DNA of 64,000 nt from Thermotomaculum hydrothermale (GTDB lineage: Bacteria > Acidobacteriota > Holophagae > Thermotomaculales > Thermotomaculaceae), in the NCBI RefSeq assembly GCF_016592575.1, contig NZ_AP017470.1:1622501-1686500 (forward strand). The letters are read 5' to 3'. The notes below the pieces were generated by a model. The model was not told the DNA's origin. It did not search any database and was given only the letters and a program-made list of their open reading frames with translations. The translations under genes were made by a program, and so were the position numbers. Below, piece by piece: positions 15,217 through 23,452 of the stretch (position 1 is its first letter; each line of letters begins with the position of its first letter).

Positions 15217-16125
15217 TTGTCTCACAACAACTCAAAATCAGTTGTTATAGTTGCCCTTTTAGCAAACCTTTTAATCGCTGCATCAAAGTTTGTTGTTTTC
15301 CTTTTTACAGGCTCATCTTCAATGTTTTCAGAAGCAATACACTCAACCGCAGATACAGGAAATCAAATTTTACTCCTTCTTGGAATGGAAAGGGCAAAGA
15401 AAAAGGCTGATTCAACCCATCAATTTGGCTATGGACAGGAGCAATTTTTCTGGGCATTTATGGTTGCAATACTTCTTTTTACATTGGGAGGAATTTACTC
15501 AATATACGAGGGAATTCATAGAATTTTGCACAAAAATACAATAGAAAACATTTACCTTGCAATTGGGCTTCTTCTGTTTTCAATTGCAATGGAATCAATA
15601 TCATTTCTAAAAGCAAACAAAGAGTTAAAAAAGATAAAGGGAGAAGAAAGCATCTTTGAATTCTTAAACAAAAGCTATCAGGTTGAACTAATTGTCGTCT
15701 TTTTTGAGGATTTAGCCGCCATATTAGGGTTAATTATAGCCCTTATTTTTATTTTAATCTCTCATTTCAGCGGCAATACCCTTTTTGACGGTATAGGCTC
15801 AATCTTAATAGGGATACTTCTCTGCACAATTGCCTTTGTTTTAGGAAAAAAAATGAAGTCTCTAATGATTGGGGAATCAATACCAAAAGAAATCTCTGAC
15901 TTTATAAAAAAGACATTTTTAGAGAAAGATGGAATTATAGGGATAGTCGATCTTAAATCAATGGTTTTAGGGGAAAAATCAATGCTTGCAGCATTAGAGG
16001 TTGAATTTAAAAAAGAAATGACTGCTGAAAAAATCAGAGAGATTATTGACTTATGCGAAAAAGAGATTACAAAAAAATTCCCTGAAGTGAAAAACATCTA
16101 TGTTGAAGTAAGGGTTAGGGAGTAA
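15217..16125 (+). CDS. Cation diffusion facilitator transporter (SLC30A9-like)
   Basis: 302 residues. The TTG at 15217 is preferred over the upstream TTG at 15184 because AAGGAG sits just before it and family similarity starts at its NNSKSVVIVALLANLL. Membrane helices carry the CDF zinc-site pattern: MFSEAIHSTADTGNQ in helix 2 and FFEDLAAILGLI in helix 5. HQFGYGQEQFFWAFMVA resembles the ZnT9-type subgroup. A cytoplasmic ferredoxin-like C-terminal domain ends MVLGEKSMLAALEVEF...VKNIYVEVRV. It would export Zn2+ or a similar divalent cation. Its 3' end was copied in the tandem duplication described below. Confidence 0.9.
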   Translation: MSHNNSKSVVIVALLANLLIAASKFVVFLFTGSSSMFSEAIHSTADTGNQILLLLGMERAKKKADSTHQFGYGQEQFFWAFMVAILLFTLGGIYSIYEGIHRILHKNTIENIYLAIGLLLFSIAMESISFLKANKELKKIKGEESIFEFLNKSYQVELIVVFFEDLAAILGLIIALIFILISHFSGNTLFDGIGSILIGILLCTIAFVLGKKMKSLMIGESIPKEISDFIKKTFLEKDGIIGIVDLKSMVLGEKSMLAALEVEFKKEMTAEKIREIIDLCEKEITKKFPEVKNIYVEVRVRE

Positions 16126-16127
16126 AT

Positions 16128-16577
16128 ATGTTTTTAAATCTTGCAATAATAACAGGTTTTTTATTTTTCACTTTTTACTTTGTTTATAAATTTGTAAGAA
16201 ATGATTTTAAAGGTTTGGATGTTGCCGACGAAGAAAAAAACAAAACAGATAAACTTTTCAAAATTCTAAACGAAATCATTGACAGGCTTCCTGAAAAAGA
16301 CAGGGACTTTGTGGTAAAAAACGGGGAAGACTTTGCCCTGCAATACTTTGATTTAAAGGCAAAAGAACTTGAAAAAGAAAGAAAAAGGGAAAACAAACTT
16401 AAAAACTTTTACTTTTTTTCAGCAATAAAACTTGAAGGGGAATTAATTTTTCTCATTAACTATTTTAAGGTTAAAAAAGATTTAATTGAAAAAATGAAAG
16501 GAATTCAAATCCCCGACGAATATTATTCAATTGCAAGTGAGTGGGAGAATAGTTGCAAAAAATATTTTAGCCATTAA
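16128..16577 (+). CDS. Small membrane-anchored protein of unknown function, copy 1
   Basis: 149 residues, family not recognised. One N-terminal membrane helix (IITGFLFFTFYFVYKFV) is followed by a charged cytoplasmic helical region. Conserved blocks shared with the second copy are DKLFKILNEIIDRLPEKDRDF, ALQYFDLKAKE, KLEGELIFLINYFK and IPDEYYSIASEWENSC. It starts 2 bases after the CDF transporter stop, so it is co-transcribed and may act with the transporter (inference). It is the ancestral copy of the duplicated pair because it keeps the intact transporter neighbour. Confidence 0.75.
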   Translation: MFLNLAIITGFLFFTFYFVYKFVRNDFKGLDVADEEKNKTDKLFKILNEIIDRLPEKDRDFVVKNGEDFALQYFDLKAKELEKERKRENKLKNFYFFSAIKLEGELIFLINYFKVKKDLIEKMKGIQIPDEYYSIASEWENSCKKYFSH

Positions 16578-16604
16578 TATAAAATTTATCAGGGCTTTTT
16601 AAAT

Positions 16605-16765
16605 TAAATCAAGGATAACAGGTTTGAATCAATGGTTCTTAGGAAAAATCAATGCTTACAGAGTTAGAAGCTCAATTTAAAAAGAATAACTGGTAAAAAA
16701 TGAGAAAGATTATTTATTTGTACAATAAAGAAATTGAGAAAAAAAACAATAGAAAGAAATATTAA
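16605..16765 (+). pseudogene. Decayed fragment of the CDF transporter 3' end
   Basis: This stretch aligns with 15935-16095 of the CDF gene: 'tcaatggttcttaggaaa' here against 'tcaatggttttaggggaa' there, then 'aatcaatgctt', 'agaaagattatt', 'aagaaattgagaa'. It carries indels and in-frame stops (for example TGGTAA) and encodes nothing continuous. It fills most of the 209-base gap between the two small membrane genes. Confidence 0.8.
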
Positions 16766-16786
16766 AATAAATTTGCTGGAGAATTT

Positions 16787-17230
16787 ATGGATTTAAGTCT
16801 CGTAATAATAATTATTCTTGTCATCTTACTAAGTTACATTTCTGCCTTTTTTGAAACAAAACTTTATGACAAGTCAACAAGCGCAGAAGAGGAAGAAAAA
16901 AAAGCAATTGAACTGGTTAAACTAATCGCTGAAATTTTCAAAAGGCTTAATGATGAGGATAGAGAATTTATTAATAAATATAGAGAAGACTTTTCCAACA
17001 AATATTTTGATGCAAAAAACAAAACAGTGCATACAAGTGCAAATTCAAAAAAAATCTATTATCTTTTTGTATCATTAAGACTGGAAGGAGTATTGATTTT
17101 TTTAATTAATTACGCAAAGTTTAAAAGAAATCTATTTTTGCTGGACGGAATTAATATTCCAGATGAATATTATTCGCTTGCAACTGAATGGGAAAATAAA
17201 TGTTTAACTTATTTCTCCACTAACATATAA
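16787..17230 (+). CDS. Small membrane-anchored protein of unknown function, copy 2
   Basis: 147 residues, paralogous to the protein at 16128-16577. It has the same N-terminal helix (VIIIILVILLSYISAFF), then IELVKLIAEIFKRLNDEDREF, SNKYFDAKNK, RLEGVLIFLINYAK and IPDEYYSLATEWENKC. The ATG follows CTGGAG. The reading frame is intact despite decay of the adjacent transporter fragment, so the protein is probably still under selection. Its 3' end overlaps the convergent acyltransferase gene by 11 bases. Confidence 0.72.
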   Translation: MDLSLVIIIILVILLSYISAFFETKLYDKSTSAEEEEKKAIELVKLIAEIFKRLNDEDREFINKYREDFSNKYFDAKNKTVHTSANSKKIYYLFVSLRLEGVLIFLINYAKFKRNLFLLDGINIPDEYYSLATEWENKCLTYFSTNI

Positions 17231-17782
17231 ATTTTTCAGGGTATTTTGCATTAAATCTTGAAAAAAGTTTTTTAACCGTACCAATTGCCTCTTCTTTTGA
17301 TGTTTTTTCATCAAAATAAATCGGGAAAAGAAAGTTTATTGTTTTTTCTTTGTAATCAAGCCCCAACAAGACAACAGGTAAATTCAGAGTTTTTGCAATA
17401 AAGTAAAACCCACTCTTCCAATTCTTAACAGGCTTTCTCGTTCCTTCAGGCGATAGAGCAAGTATAAATTTGTCCCTTTTTTCAAACTCTTTAATCATTT
17501 TTTCAACAAAACTGTGGTGCTTGCTTCTATCAACAGGGACACCGCCTAAATACCTGAAAAGCCTTCCAAACGGCCATTTAAAGATGGTATGCTTGCCAAA
17601 CCAGCTAACCTTAACCTCAACCAAAAATGAAAAAAACATTAAGTGTACAAAATCCCAATTAGAGGTATGAGGTGCAACAAGCACTATTCCTTTTTTAAAG
17701 TCAGGAAGTTGGCCACTTACACTCCATCTGAAAAAGAAAAATAAACCTTTGCAATTAACTTTAAAAAGGCATTTTTTCTCAT
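17220..17782 (-). CDS. Lysophospholipid acyltransferase-like protein, probable frameshift
   Basis: The continuous frame (17220-17684, 154 residues) holds the PlsC-like core: APHTSNWDFV (HX4D catalytic box), YLGGVPVDRSKHH, LALSPEGTRK and a PVVLLGLDY strand. It starts right at the catalytic box. In-frame codons upstream read RWSVSGQLPDFKKGIVLV, as expected for this family. A further start, ATG at 17782 (MRKNAFLKLIAKVYFSF), lies one frame away. Adding one base in the A-rich run at 17731-17741 joins them into a normal ~187-residue protein. So the gene is either broken by a one-base deletion or mis-sequenced. It would acylate a glycerolipid or related substrate at the membrane. Confidence 0.75.
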
Positions 17783-17816
17783 TGGAAGGTTTTTGTAAGA
17801 ATTTAGATAAGATACA

Positions 17817-18785
17817 TCAATCATTTACAATACTTTCAAGTTTTTCCCCGTTTAAAAATTTTCTCAAATTTTTAACGAAAAAATCAAACTGCTTTTCCCA
17901 GAAATCAGGCTCTAACGCAGAGATGTGGGGGGAAATAATAACATTGTCAAAACCCCACAACAGAAAGTTTTCATCTGGTGGTTCAATCTCACAAACATCA
18001 GTTGCGTAACCGTTAATTTTTCCTTTTTTCAATCCTTCTGCAATATCTTTTTCATTTACAACCTTTCCCCTTCCCACATTTACAATGTAGGGGCAATTTT
18101 TAAAACTTTCAATTTTTTCATAATTAAAAAAATGGCTGGTTGTTTTATCGGCAGGAATAGCAATGAAGACAGCGTCTGAATCAGGAAGGTAGTCCATCCA
18201 CTCATCTAAAGTATAAACCTTGAAGGGAATGTCTTCTTTTTTTCTCTTAATAATCCTCACTTCCTTAACAACAGAGGATAACATTTCAGCAATAACCTTT
18301 CCTATTCCGCCATATCCAAGCACAACCGCTATCATATCCTTTAAAGGCTTTCTTTTTTTATCTAAAAAGAAATCCCCTATTTCTTTTCTTGCCCATTTTC
18401 TTTCAAGGTAATTTTTTATAATCTTGCTATGACCAAAGTGAAGAGCTAAAAATAGGGAAAAGGCAAACTCTCCTATCTGCCTTCTATCAACAGGGGAAGC
18501 ATTTGTGAGAATTACCCTATCAAGCAATCCTTCAACTGAAAAAAATTTCCCCACACCAATCTGTGGAGTATGAATCCATTTTAAATTTCTTGCATAAGTA
18601 AAACAATCTTTTCCGCAGTACCAGCCAAAATAAATATCTGTATCTTTAATTTCTTTAATTAGATTTTCTTTTGATTTCAGATAAACAACTTTAATTTGAG
18701 GAAACTCTTTTTGTAATCTTATAGCGTATTTTTCAGGTATATTCCAGACATCAACAGGGTGAAGGGTATTTATCAATACCTTCAT
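17817..18785 (-). CDS. D-isomer 2-hydroxyacid dehydrogenase family protein
   Basis: 322 residues, NAD(P)-dependent. The Rossmann nucleotide-binding motif VLGYGGIGKVIAEML lies near residue 155. The catalytic Arg is in NVGRGKVVNEKDI, the Glu in DVCEIEPP, and the His in VIISPHISA. The N-terminal substrate-domain half is divergent (KDTDIYFGWYCGKDCF). Length is normal. It overlaps the preceding methyltransferase-like gene by 4 bases, so they share a transcript. Substrate is undetermined; candidates include glyoxylate/hydroxypyruvate or phosphoglycerate-type acids. Confidence 0.85.
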   Translation of the reverse strand: MKVLINTLHPVDVWNIPEKYAIRLQKEFPQIKVVYLKSKENLIKEIKDTDIYFGWYCGKDCFTYARNLKWIHTPQIGVGKFFSVEGLLDRVILTNASPVDRRQIGEFAFSLFLALHFGHSKIIKNYLERKWARKEIGDFFLDKKRKPLKDMIAVVLGYGGIGKVIAEMLSSVVKEVRIIKRKKEDIPFKVYTLDEWMDYLPDSDAVFIAIPADKTTSHFFNYEKIESFKNCPYIVNVGRGKVVNEKDIAEGLKKGKINGYATDVCEIEPPDENFLLWGFDNVIISPHISALEPDFWEKQFDFFVKNLRKFLNGEKLESIVND

Positions 18786-19237
18786 TTTTTCTCAGCGACA
18801 ACCTTCCTTGTACCGTCCATCATTGTTCTTATATGTTGAATCTTGAACAATTCATCAAACATTGTTTCCACATCCCTGTTGTTTACAAATTCAGCATCTT
18901 CCTTCTCACAGTCTTTTTCTGAAAAGAAAAAGGTAACAAGTAAGCCTCCGTCTTCCATTATTGAAGCAGCTTTGGACAGGTACTCAGGCATCTTATCTGT
19001 TTTTACTTTATTAAAAAGATTTTCCACAACAACAACATTGTAACTGCCTTTTTCAAGAGACATAAAATCCTGATTTGAAATATTAGTAACCTCAAATCCC
19101 TTTTCTTTGAAAAACATAGCCACGTCATCGTTTCCCTGATATTCGGAAACAATAAGTACAGAACCGTCTAAGTCTGCTAACTGCTCAATGTTTTCAATGT
19201 ATTTACGCTGGAAAAAGTAATCTTTCTCAAGTTCCAT
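18782..19237 (-). CDS. Small Rossmann-like protein, possibly a degenerate methyltransferase
   Basis: 151 residues. The pattern VLIVSEYQGNDDVAMFFKEKGFEVTNIS, then YNVVVVENLF, then EYLSKAASIMEDGGLLVTFFF resembles motifs I, II, IV and V of class I methyltransferases. The glycine-rich AdoMet loop is not canonical, and the protein is short. It may therefore be inactive or bind another ligand. It overlaps the hydroxyacid dehydrogenase start by 4 bases. AAGGGG precedes the ATG. Confidence 0.5.
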   Translation of the reverse strand: MELEKDYFFQRKYIENIEQLADLDGSVLIVSEYQGNDDVAMFFKEKGFEVTNISNQDFMSLEKGSYNVVVVENLFNKVKTDKMPEYLSKAASIMEDGGLLVTFFFSEKDCEKEDAEFVNNRDVETMFDELFKIQHIRTMMDGTRKVVAEKK

Positions 19238-19252
19238 GGCTATTACCCCTTA

Positions 19253-20500
19253 TTATTTTAAGATAATATTTAAATAATTATTAATATCTAAATAATCTCT
19301 TCCACATAACCTATTTATTCTCGCTTTTTTTACAGCTTTGTCAAGAACATTTTTATTGTAAGCAAAATTTCCGGTAAGTGTGTAAAGTGCATTAAAAAAG
19401 GACTTATTAACATTTGGGAGGGTTTTTAAAGTATCTGAAAAAACAATGCTATTTTTGATTTTGGTCAAATTTTCTTCCTCAAAAACCACCGGTGAAAGCA
19501 TCAATTTTTTAACCATACCGCTGATTTTTTTTGCAACATAATTGGCCTTTTCAGGATTTGTCCCACAGTATGCAACAAAAAAGGTATGACCGCCTTTATA
19601 GGTTAAATAACAACCTATTGAGTATGCCAATCCTTCCTTTTCCCTTATCTGAAAAGCAATTTTGTCTGAAGCATTGGCAGTTAAAAGTTTTAATTTTGCG
19701 TATTCATCAACTGGCAGATTGTCTTTCACTGGATAAATAAGATATACATACGCCTGCTTAGAGTTTAAATTTATAACTTTGTTGTGATTCTTTACCTTTG
19801 CAACTGGCAAATTGTTAACTATTTTTGTTTTGTTTTTTGAATAAAACCTATCCTTCAAAACAGATTTAACCCTCTCTTCGTTAAAGTTTCCGTATATTGA
19901 AACAAGTATATTTGAAGTATCAAGGTATTCCTTTAAGAATTCCCTCAAATCATTCTCACTTAACTTTGGAGAAAAATTATAATCCGGGAGAGAAACAAAG
20001 CCATCAGGAAAATATGTTTTCCATATCTCTTCCTTTGCCCTCTCCTTCGCCTTGTTTCTCATTATGTTTGAACCAAAGGTTGACTTTGTAGCAATAACAA
20101 AGTCTGGGTTGTTGAAATTTTTTACCTCTTCAATTAATTGAGATGCAAGAATTAGTGCCCTATCTGTGTTTTCAGGTAAAACCTTTATTCTTACAAATCC
20201 GAAGTAATCGTTTGTATAGTAATCATCAAAAGGAATGAATGGGTAATCATAAAACTGTACTTCAGCACCTAAAAGTTTGAATTTGTCATCAAATTTTTTT
20301 TCTTTAACCTGAAACAAATGCCCCACAAAATCTGAAACCGCTGGTAAACTATGTTTTTTTTCTAAAAACTTTTTATTTTTAAAGCAGATTGTTATCCCTG
20401 TTGCAACTGATTTAGCGTCTTTTTTCAAAATAAAATTTCCTCCAAATACAAAACTTGTGAAAACCAAAAACATTAAAGCAATATTAATTTTTTTTATCAT
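19253..20500 (-). CDS. M16-family peptidase homologue lacking the zinc motif
   Basis: 415 residues with an N-terminal signal sequence (INIALMFLVFTSFVFG). The two-domain M16 pattern is present (LREFLKEYLDTSNILVSIYGNF, VYLIYPVKDNLPVDEYAKLKLL, FQIREKEGLAYSIGCYLTYKGG), but no HxxEH motif is. It overlaps the start of the zinc-bearing partner's 3' end by 17 bases. Such pairs form heterodimers of an active and an inactive subunit, by analogy with processing peptidase-type M16 enzymes. It probably acts in the periplasm. Confidence 0.82.
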   Translation of the reverse strand: MIKKINIALMFLVFTSFVFGGNFILKKDAKSVATGITICFKNKKFLEKKHSLPAVSDFVGHLFQVKEKKFDDKFKLLGAEVQFYDYPFIPFDDYYTNDYFGFVRIKVLPENTDRALILASQLIEEVKNFNNPDFVIATKSTFGSNIMRNKAKERAKEEIWKTYFPDGFVSLPDYNFSPKLSENDLREFLKEYLDTSNILVSIYGNFNEERVKSVLKDRFYSKNKTKIVNNLPVAKVKNHNKVINLNSKQAYVYLIYPVKDNLPVDEYAKLKLLTANASDKIAFQIREKEGLAYSIGCYLTYKGGHTFFVAYCGTNPEKANYVAKKISGMVKKLMLSPVVFEEENLTKIKNSIVFSDTLKTLPNVNKSFFNALYTLTGNFAYNKNVLDKAVKKARINRLCGRDYLDINNYLNIILK

Positions 20501-21737
20501 TTTTCTTTCCCTCTATAAAAACCGATTTCTTATCAAAGTTTTTAACTTTTTCCGCAAATGCTTTAACATCATTATAATTAACCTTCTTATAGTAAATTAA
20601 ATCAGTACACCCTGCTGCAAGATAAGGTGCCATCAACATACCGTAAAAATGTGGCCTTTCAAGGGCAAAAAGGGTGTCTGCTTTACTGGAAATTTTAAAC
20701 TCTTTAATTTTCCCATCGGTGATAAAATCAGGATTTTTTATTGCAGATTTTACTATCTTTTCCACCTTTTTGGCTTCTTCATCACTCTTAACCTTAACCC
20801 TTACCTTAATCAAACCGTAATCATCAGTATAATCTGTTGAAATAGATGCTTGAGGGTCTATCTCGGTTAATTTTTTATTCAAGAAAGAGTTTAACAAGTC
20901 TGTATAACACTCCTGCAAAGGGAAATCTTTAGAATTTGCTTTAACCCCTTTTATCACAAAGTAAAAAACATTATAGGGTAGTGAAGGTACATTAATTTTT
21001 TCAAAATCCTTTTCCCATTTTATCTCCCAGTTTTTCCCTTCAACCTCAACAGGCTTAACATTACCAAAATACTCATTCAAATAATCCATAACCTTCTGTT
21101 TTTCGAAATCACCTGAAATCAAAATAACCATATTTTTAGGAGAGTAGTATCTCTTGTAAAAATTCCATATTGTTGCCCTTTTCAAAGACTTTACGCTTTT
21201 CTCGTCTCCAATAACCTTCATCTCATACGGTGTCCCCATAAAAATAGCCTTTCTAAAAGCCTTTTCCTCTTCAAACTGCGGAGACATTCTGTCTTTTCTT
21301 ATCTCTTCAATAACAATGCCTTTTTCTTTACCTATTTTATCCGCAGGAATAATTGAGTGTAAAAGCATATCAGATTGAATTTCAATCCCCTTTTCAAAGT
21401 ATTCTTTTGAGGTAAGCAAGTAATAAGCAGTGTAATGGTCTGAGGTAGAAGCATTGTTGTAGCAGCCTATTGCATCAAAATCGTTGTACAACTGCCTCTG
21501 TGTTCTCTTTTCAGTACCGTTAAACATTAAGTGTTCAAGTAAATGGGAAATTCCATTTATCTCTTTTGTTTCATGCTTTAAACCAACCTTTACAACAACG
21601 GTTGATGAAATTACCGGGTTTTCTGCAACCTTAACAAAAACAACTTTTATGCCGTTATTTAATGTAGCATACTCGCATCTTGGAGAAGAAGCAAAAAGCA
21701 ATACAGGAAAGAATAATATAAAAAACAAATACTTCAA
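20484..21737 (-). CDS. Zinc metallopeptidase, M16 family (active subunit)
   Basis: 417 residues with a signal peptide (MKYLFFILFFPVLLFASS). The inverted zinc motif HLLEHLMFNGT gives HxxEH, and the distal Glu lies in KGIVIEEIRKDRMSPQFEEE. YYSPKNMVILISGDF closes the first domain. The start is TTG at 21737, with GGAGG correctly spaced. It degrades or processes peptides in the periplasm together with the overlapping inactive partner. An extended -10 (TGCTAAAAT) lies in the 79-base gap upstream. Confidence 0.88.
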   Translation of the reverse strand: MKYLFFILFFPVLLFASSPRCEYATLNNGIKVVFVKVAENPVISSTVVVKVGLKHETKEINGISHLLEHLMFNGTEKRTQRQLYNDFDAIGCYNNASTSDHYTAYYLLTSKEYFEKGIEIQSDMLLHSIIPADKIGKEKGIVIEEIRKDRMSPQFEEEKAFRKAIFMGTPYEMKVIGDEKSVKSLKRATIWNFYKRYYSPKNMVILISGDFEKQKVMDYLNEYFGNVKPVEVEGKNWEIKWEKDFEKINVPSLPYNVFYFVIKGVKANSKDFPLQECYTDLLNSFLNKKLTEIDPQASISTDYTDDYGLIKVRVKVKSDEEAKKVEKIVKSAIKNPDFITDGKIKEFKISSKADTLFALERPHFYGMLMAPYLAAGCTDLIYYKKVNYNDVKAFAEKVKNFDKKSVFIEGKKNDKKN

Positions 21738-21816
21738 ATTTACCTCCGCTTACTTTTTCAAATTTATTTTAATATTTTAGCATAAAATAAAAAATTATAC
21801 AGTTTAAAAACACCAA

Positions 21817-22575
21817 TTAAAATTGAGTATCTATAACTATATGTCTTCCCTGTTCTTTAATTAACTTTTCAAGAGAGAATTGTATTTTAGCTCCTTTGGT
21901 CTCAATATAAATATAATTTACGGTTGTTTCAACAATCAAAGGCTTGTGTAATTTTTTTATCTCCCCTATTGTGCCTACGAAAGTGTCATCAAGATAAACT
22001 TTTGCGTTTAAATCTCTAACATTAAACCTCACAAATACTTTGTCCACTTTATTTTCCTCTTTTTTTACCTTTGGACTTTCAAAGTTATTATTTACCAATT
22101 CTTTGTTTTCAGAATAAACAGGCGCAGGCTCAAGGTGTTTGTTTAAGTTTATCTGCTCTCCTGGATTGATTGAAACCCTCACAGTATAGGTTTTGTATCC
22201 AGGCTTTTTGGCAGTGATAGTATGGGTCCCTGGTTTTACCACAAGGAATTTAGGAGAGCCGTCAAAATCGTCAGCCTTTCCTACATACAAACCATCAAGG
22301 TAAATGTCTGCGTCTTTCGGTTTTATGTTTATATCATACGCAGACAATCCCTTTTCACGGTATGAATGGACATCATTGTAGATAGCTGAGCCTATCAAAA
22401 TCCCCAATAATGATGCAGCAACAATTGCAGCGCCGCTATCATCAGTATCAACAGAGCCACCGACACTAACATATCCATTACCTGTTGGATATGCCGCTCC
22501 TCCTCCAACATAAACCCTGTGACATGAAACCATAGTAAGGGCTATTATAGTCATTATAGAAATTATCTTTTTCAT
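21817..22575 (-). CDS. PEGA-domain envelope protein, likely lipoprotein
   Basis: 252 residues. The leader MKKIISIMTIIALTMVSC ends in a lipobox-like MVSC, then a Gly-rich segment and a hydrophobic stretch (GAAIVAASLLGILIGSAIYN) resembling a glycine-zipper. A PEGA domain at ~100-165 has IKPKDADIYLDGLYVG, LVVKPGTHTITAKKPGYKTY and INPGEQINLN. A second, weaker copy follows near the C-terminus (FNVRDLNAKVYLDDTFVG). PEGA domains are surface beta-sandwiches found in envelope proteins. The role is otherwise unknown. Confidence 0.75.
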   Translation of the reverse strand: MKKIISIMTIIALTMVSCHRVYVGGGAAYPTGNGYVSVGGSVDTDDSGAAIVAASLLGILIGSAIYNDVHSYREKGLSAYDINIKPKDADIYLDGLYVGKADDFDGSPKFLVVKPGTHTITAKKPGYKTYTVRVSINPGEQINLNKHLEPAPVYSENKELVNNNFESPKVKKEENKVDKVFVRFNVRDLNAKVYLDDTFVGTIGEIKKLHKPLIVETTVNYIYIETKGAKIQFSLEKLIKEQGRHIVIDTQF

Positions 22576-22633
22576 ACAATCCTCCGTAATAAATCATTTC
22601 AAAAAATTTGGATTCAATTTTTATGCCACATTT

Positions 22634-23452
22634 CTATTCTTTTTTAAGGAAAAACCTGTATTTACCAGAGAAGTAATCTACCTTTTTCCAGTATTCATCG
22701 TTGTTATACTTTTTTTCAAGATAGGTTCTTAAAGGGAGTATTTGCATTGCAGGCTCCCATTTATACGGTTTATCATCCCCCTCTTTAAATATCTTTCCCT
22801 CTTCCATAGCCCATGAAAACTCTGCAAGACTCATATTTTCGCTTTTCATTAGCCTTTCTAAGGCTTTTAGTTTTCCAAAATCTTCAGGGTTGTCAAAGTA
22901 AAAAGCAATTGAATAAATATAGGCATTGTGAAAATGCTCAGGGTTATTTAAGAGTGCATGGAATTTTAACCTTATTCCCATAAGCATTATTAATTGTAAA
23001 GCCTCTTTCCCCAGCCCTAAGCCAGGGTAATTTTGCCCGGGCAGCCTTGGCTTTTCTTTTGTAAAACTTCCTTTTATGTTTTGAAGGCATAACCACTCAA
23101 TTTTCATTACAGGAAAAATATTCTTAAAAGAGGTTTTTCGGACAACAAGCTCTGCAATAAATTTATTTTTTCTAAAAGGCGGTTCAAATACCACAAGGTA
23201 GTCAGAGCCGTCTTCCCTCTTGCCAATTTTAACATCAATCTCATTAAAGCCCTTTTCACGCAGGAGATTTACCATTCCGTACTTTTTAAGGGCAAGCTTA
23301 ATACCGCTTTTAGTATAAAAATCAAGGAATCTCTCCTCTTTTTTTTCGCTTAAAATATCACCAAGAGATAAATCATAAGCACAACCAGATGTCAATTCTG
23401 CTCTTGTTAAATGCTTGTAAACCCACCTGAATTTGAGAGGAATATTAAACAT
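22634..23452 (-). CDS. Conserved protein of unknown function next to the HDAC-like gene
   Basis: 272 soluble residues, family not recognised. A Gly-rich segment PGQNYPGLGLGKEALQLIMLM could be an acyl-CoA/pyrophosphate loop of the GNAT type (R/QxxGxG), but this is weak. The C-terminus is rich in Lys, Tyr and Trp (KPYKWEPAMQILPLRTYLEKKY). Its ATG follows directly on the TAA of the HDAC-like gene, and AAGGGAG inside that gene serves as the ribosome site, so the two are tightly coupled. An acylation/deacylation pair would be attractive but is unproven. Confidence 0.55.
   Translation of the reverse strand: MFNIPLKFRWVYKHLTRAELTSGCAYDLSLGDILSEKKEERFLDFYTKSGIKLALKKYGMVNLLREKGFNEIDVKIGKREDGSDYLVVFEPPFRKNKFIAELVVRKTSFKNIFPVMKIEWLCLQNIKGSFTKEKPRLPGQNYPGLGLGKEALQLIMLMGIRLKFHALLNNPEHFHNAYIYSIAFYFDNPEDFGKLKALERLMKSENMSLAEFSWAMEEGKIFKEGDDKPYKWEPAMQILPLRTYLEKKYNNDEYWKKVDYFSGKYRFFLKKE

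Larger units (their letters stand above)
15948..17255. repeat. Diverged tandem duplication of ~650 bp
   Basis: Two head-to-tail units. Unit 1 (about 15948-16612) holds the 3' end of the CDF gene, the first small membrane gene, and ~40 bases matching the 3' end of the acyltransferase. Unit 2 (about 16612-17255) holds a decayed CDF 3' end, the second membrane gene and the true acyltransferase 3' end. Matching landmarks are ATCAATGGTT...GGAAAAATCAATGCTT at 15958/16628 and ATCAGGG...ATTAAATC at 16588/17236. Identity is moderate, so the event is not recent. Confidence 0.8.
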
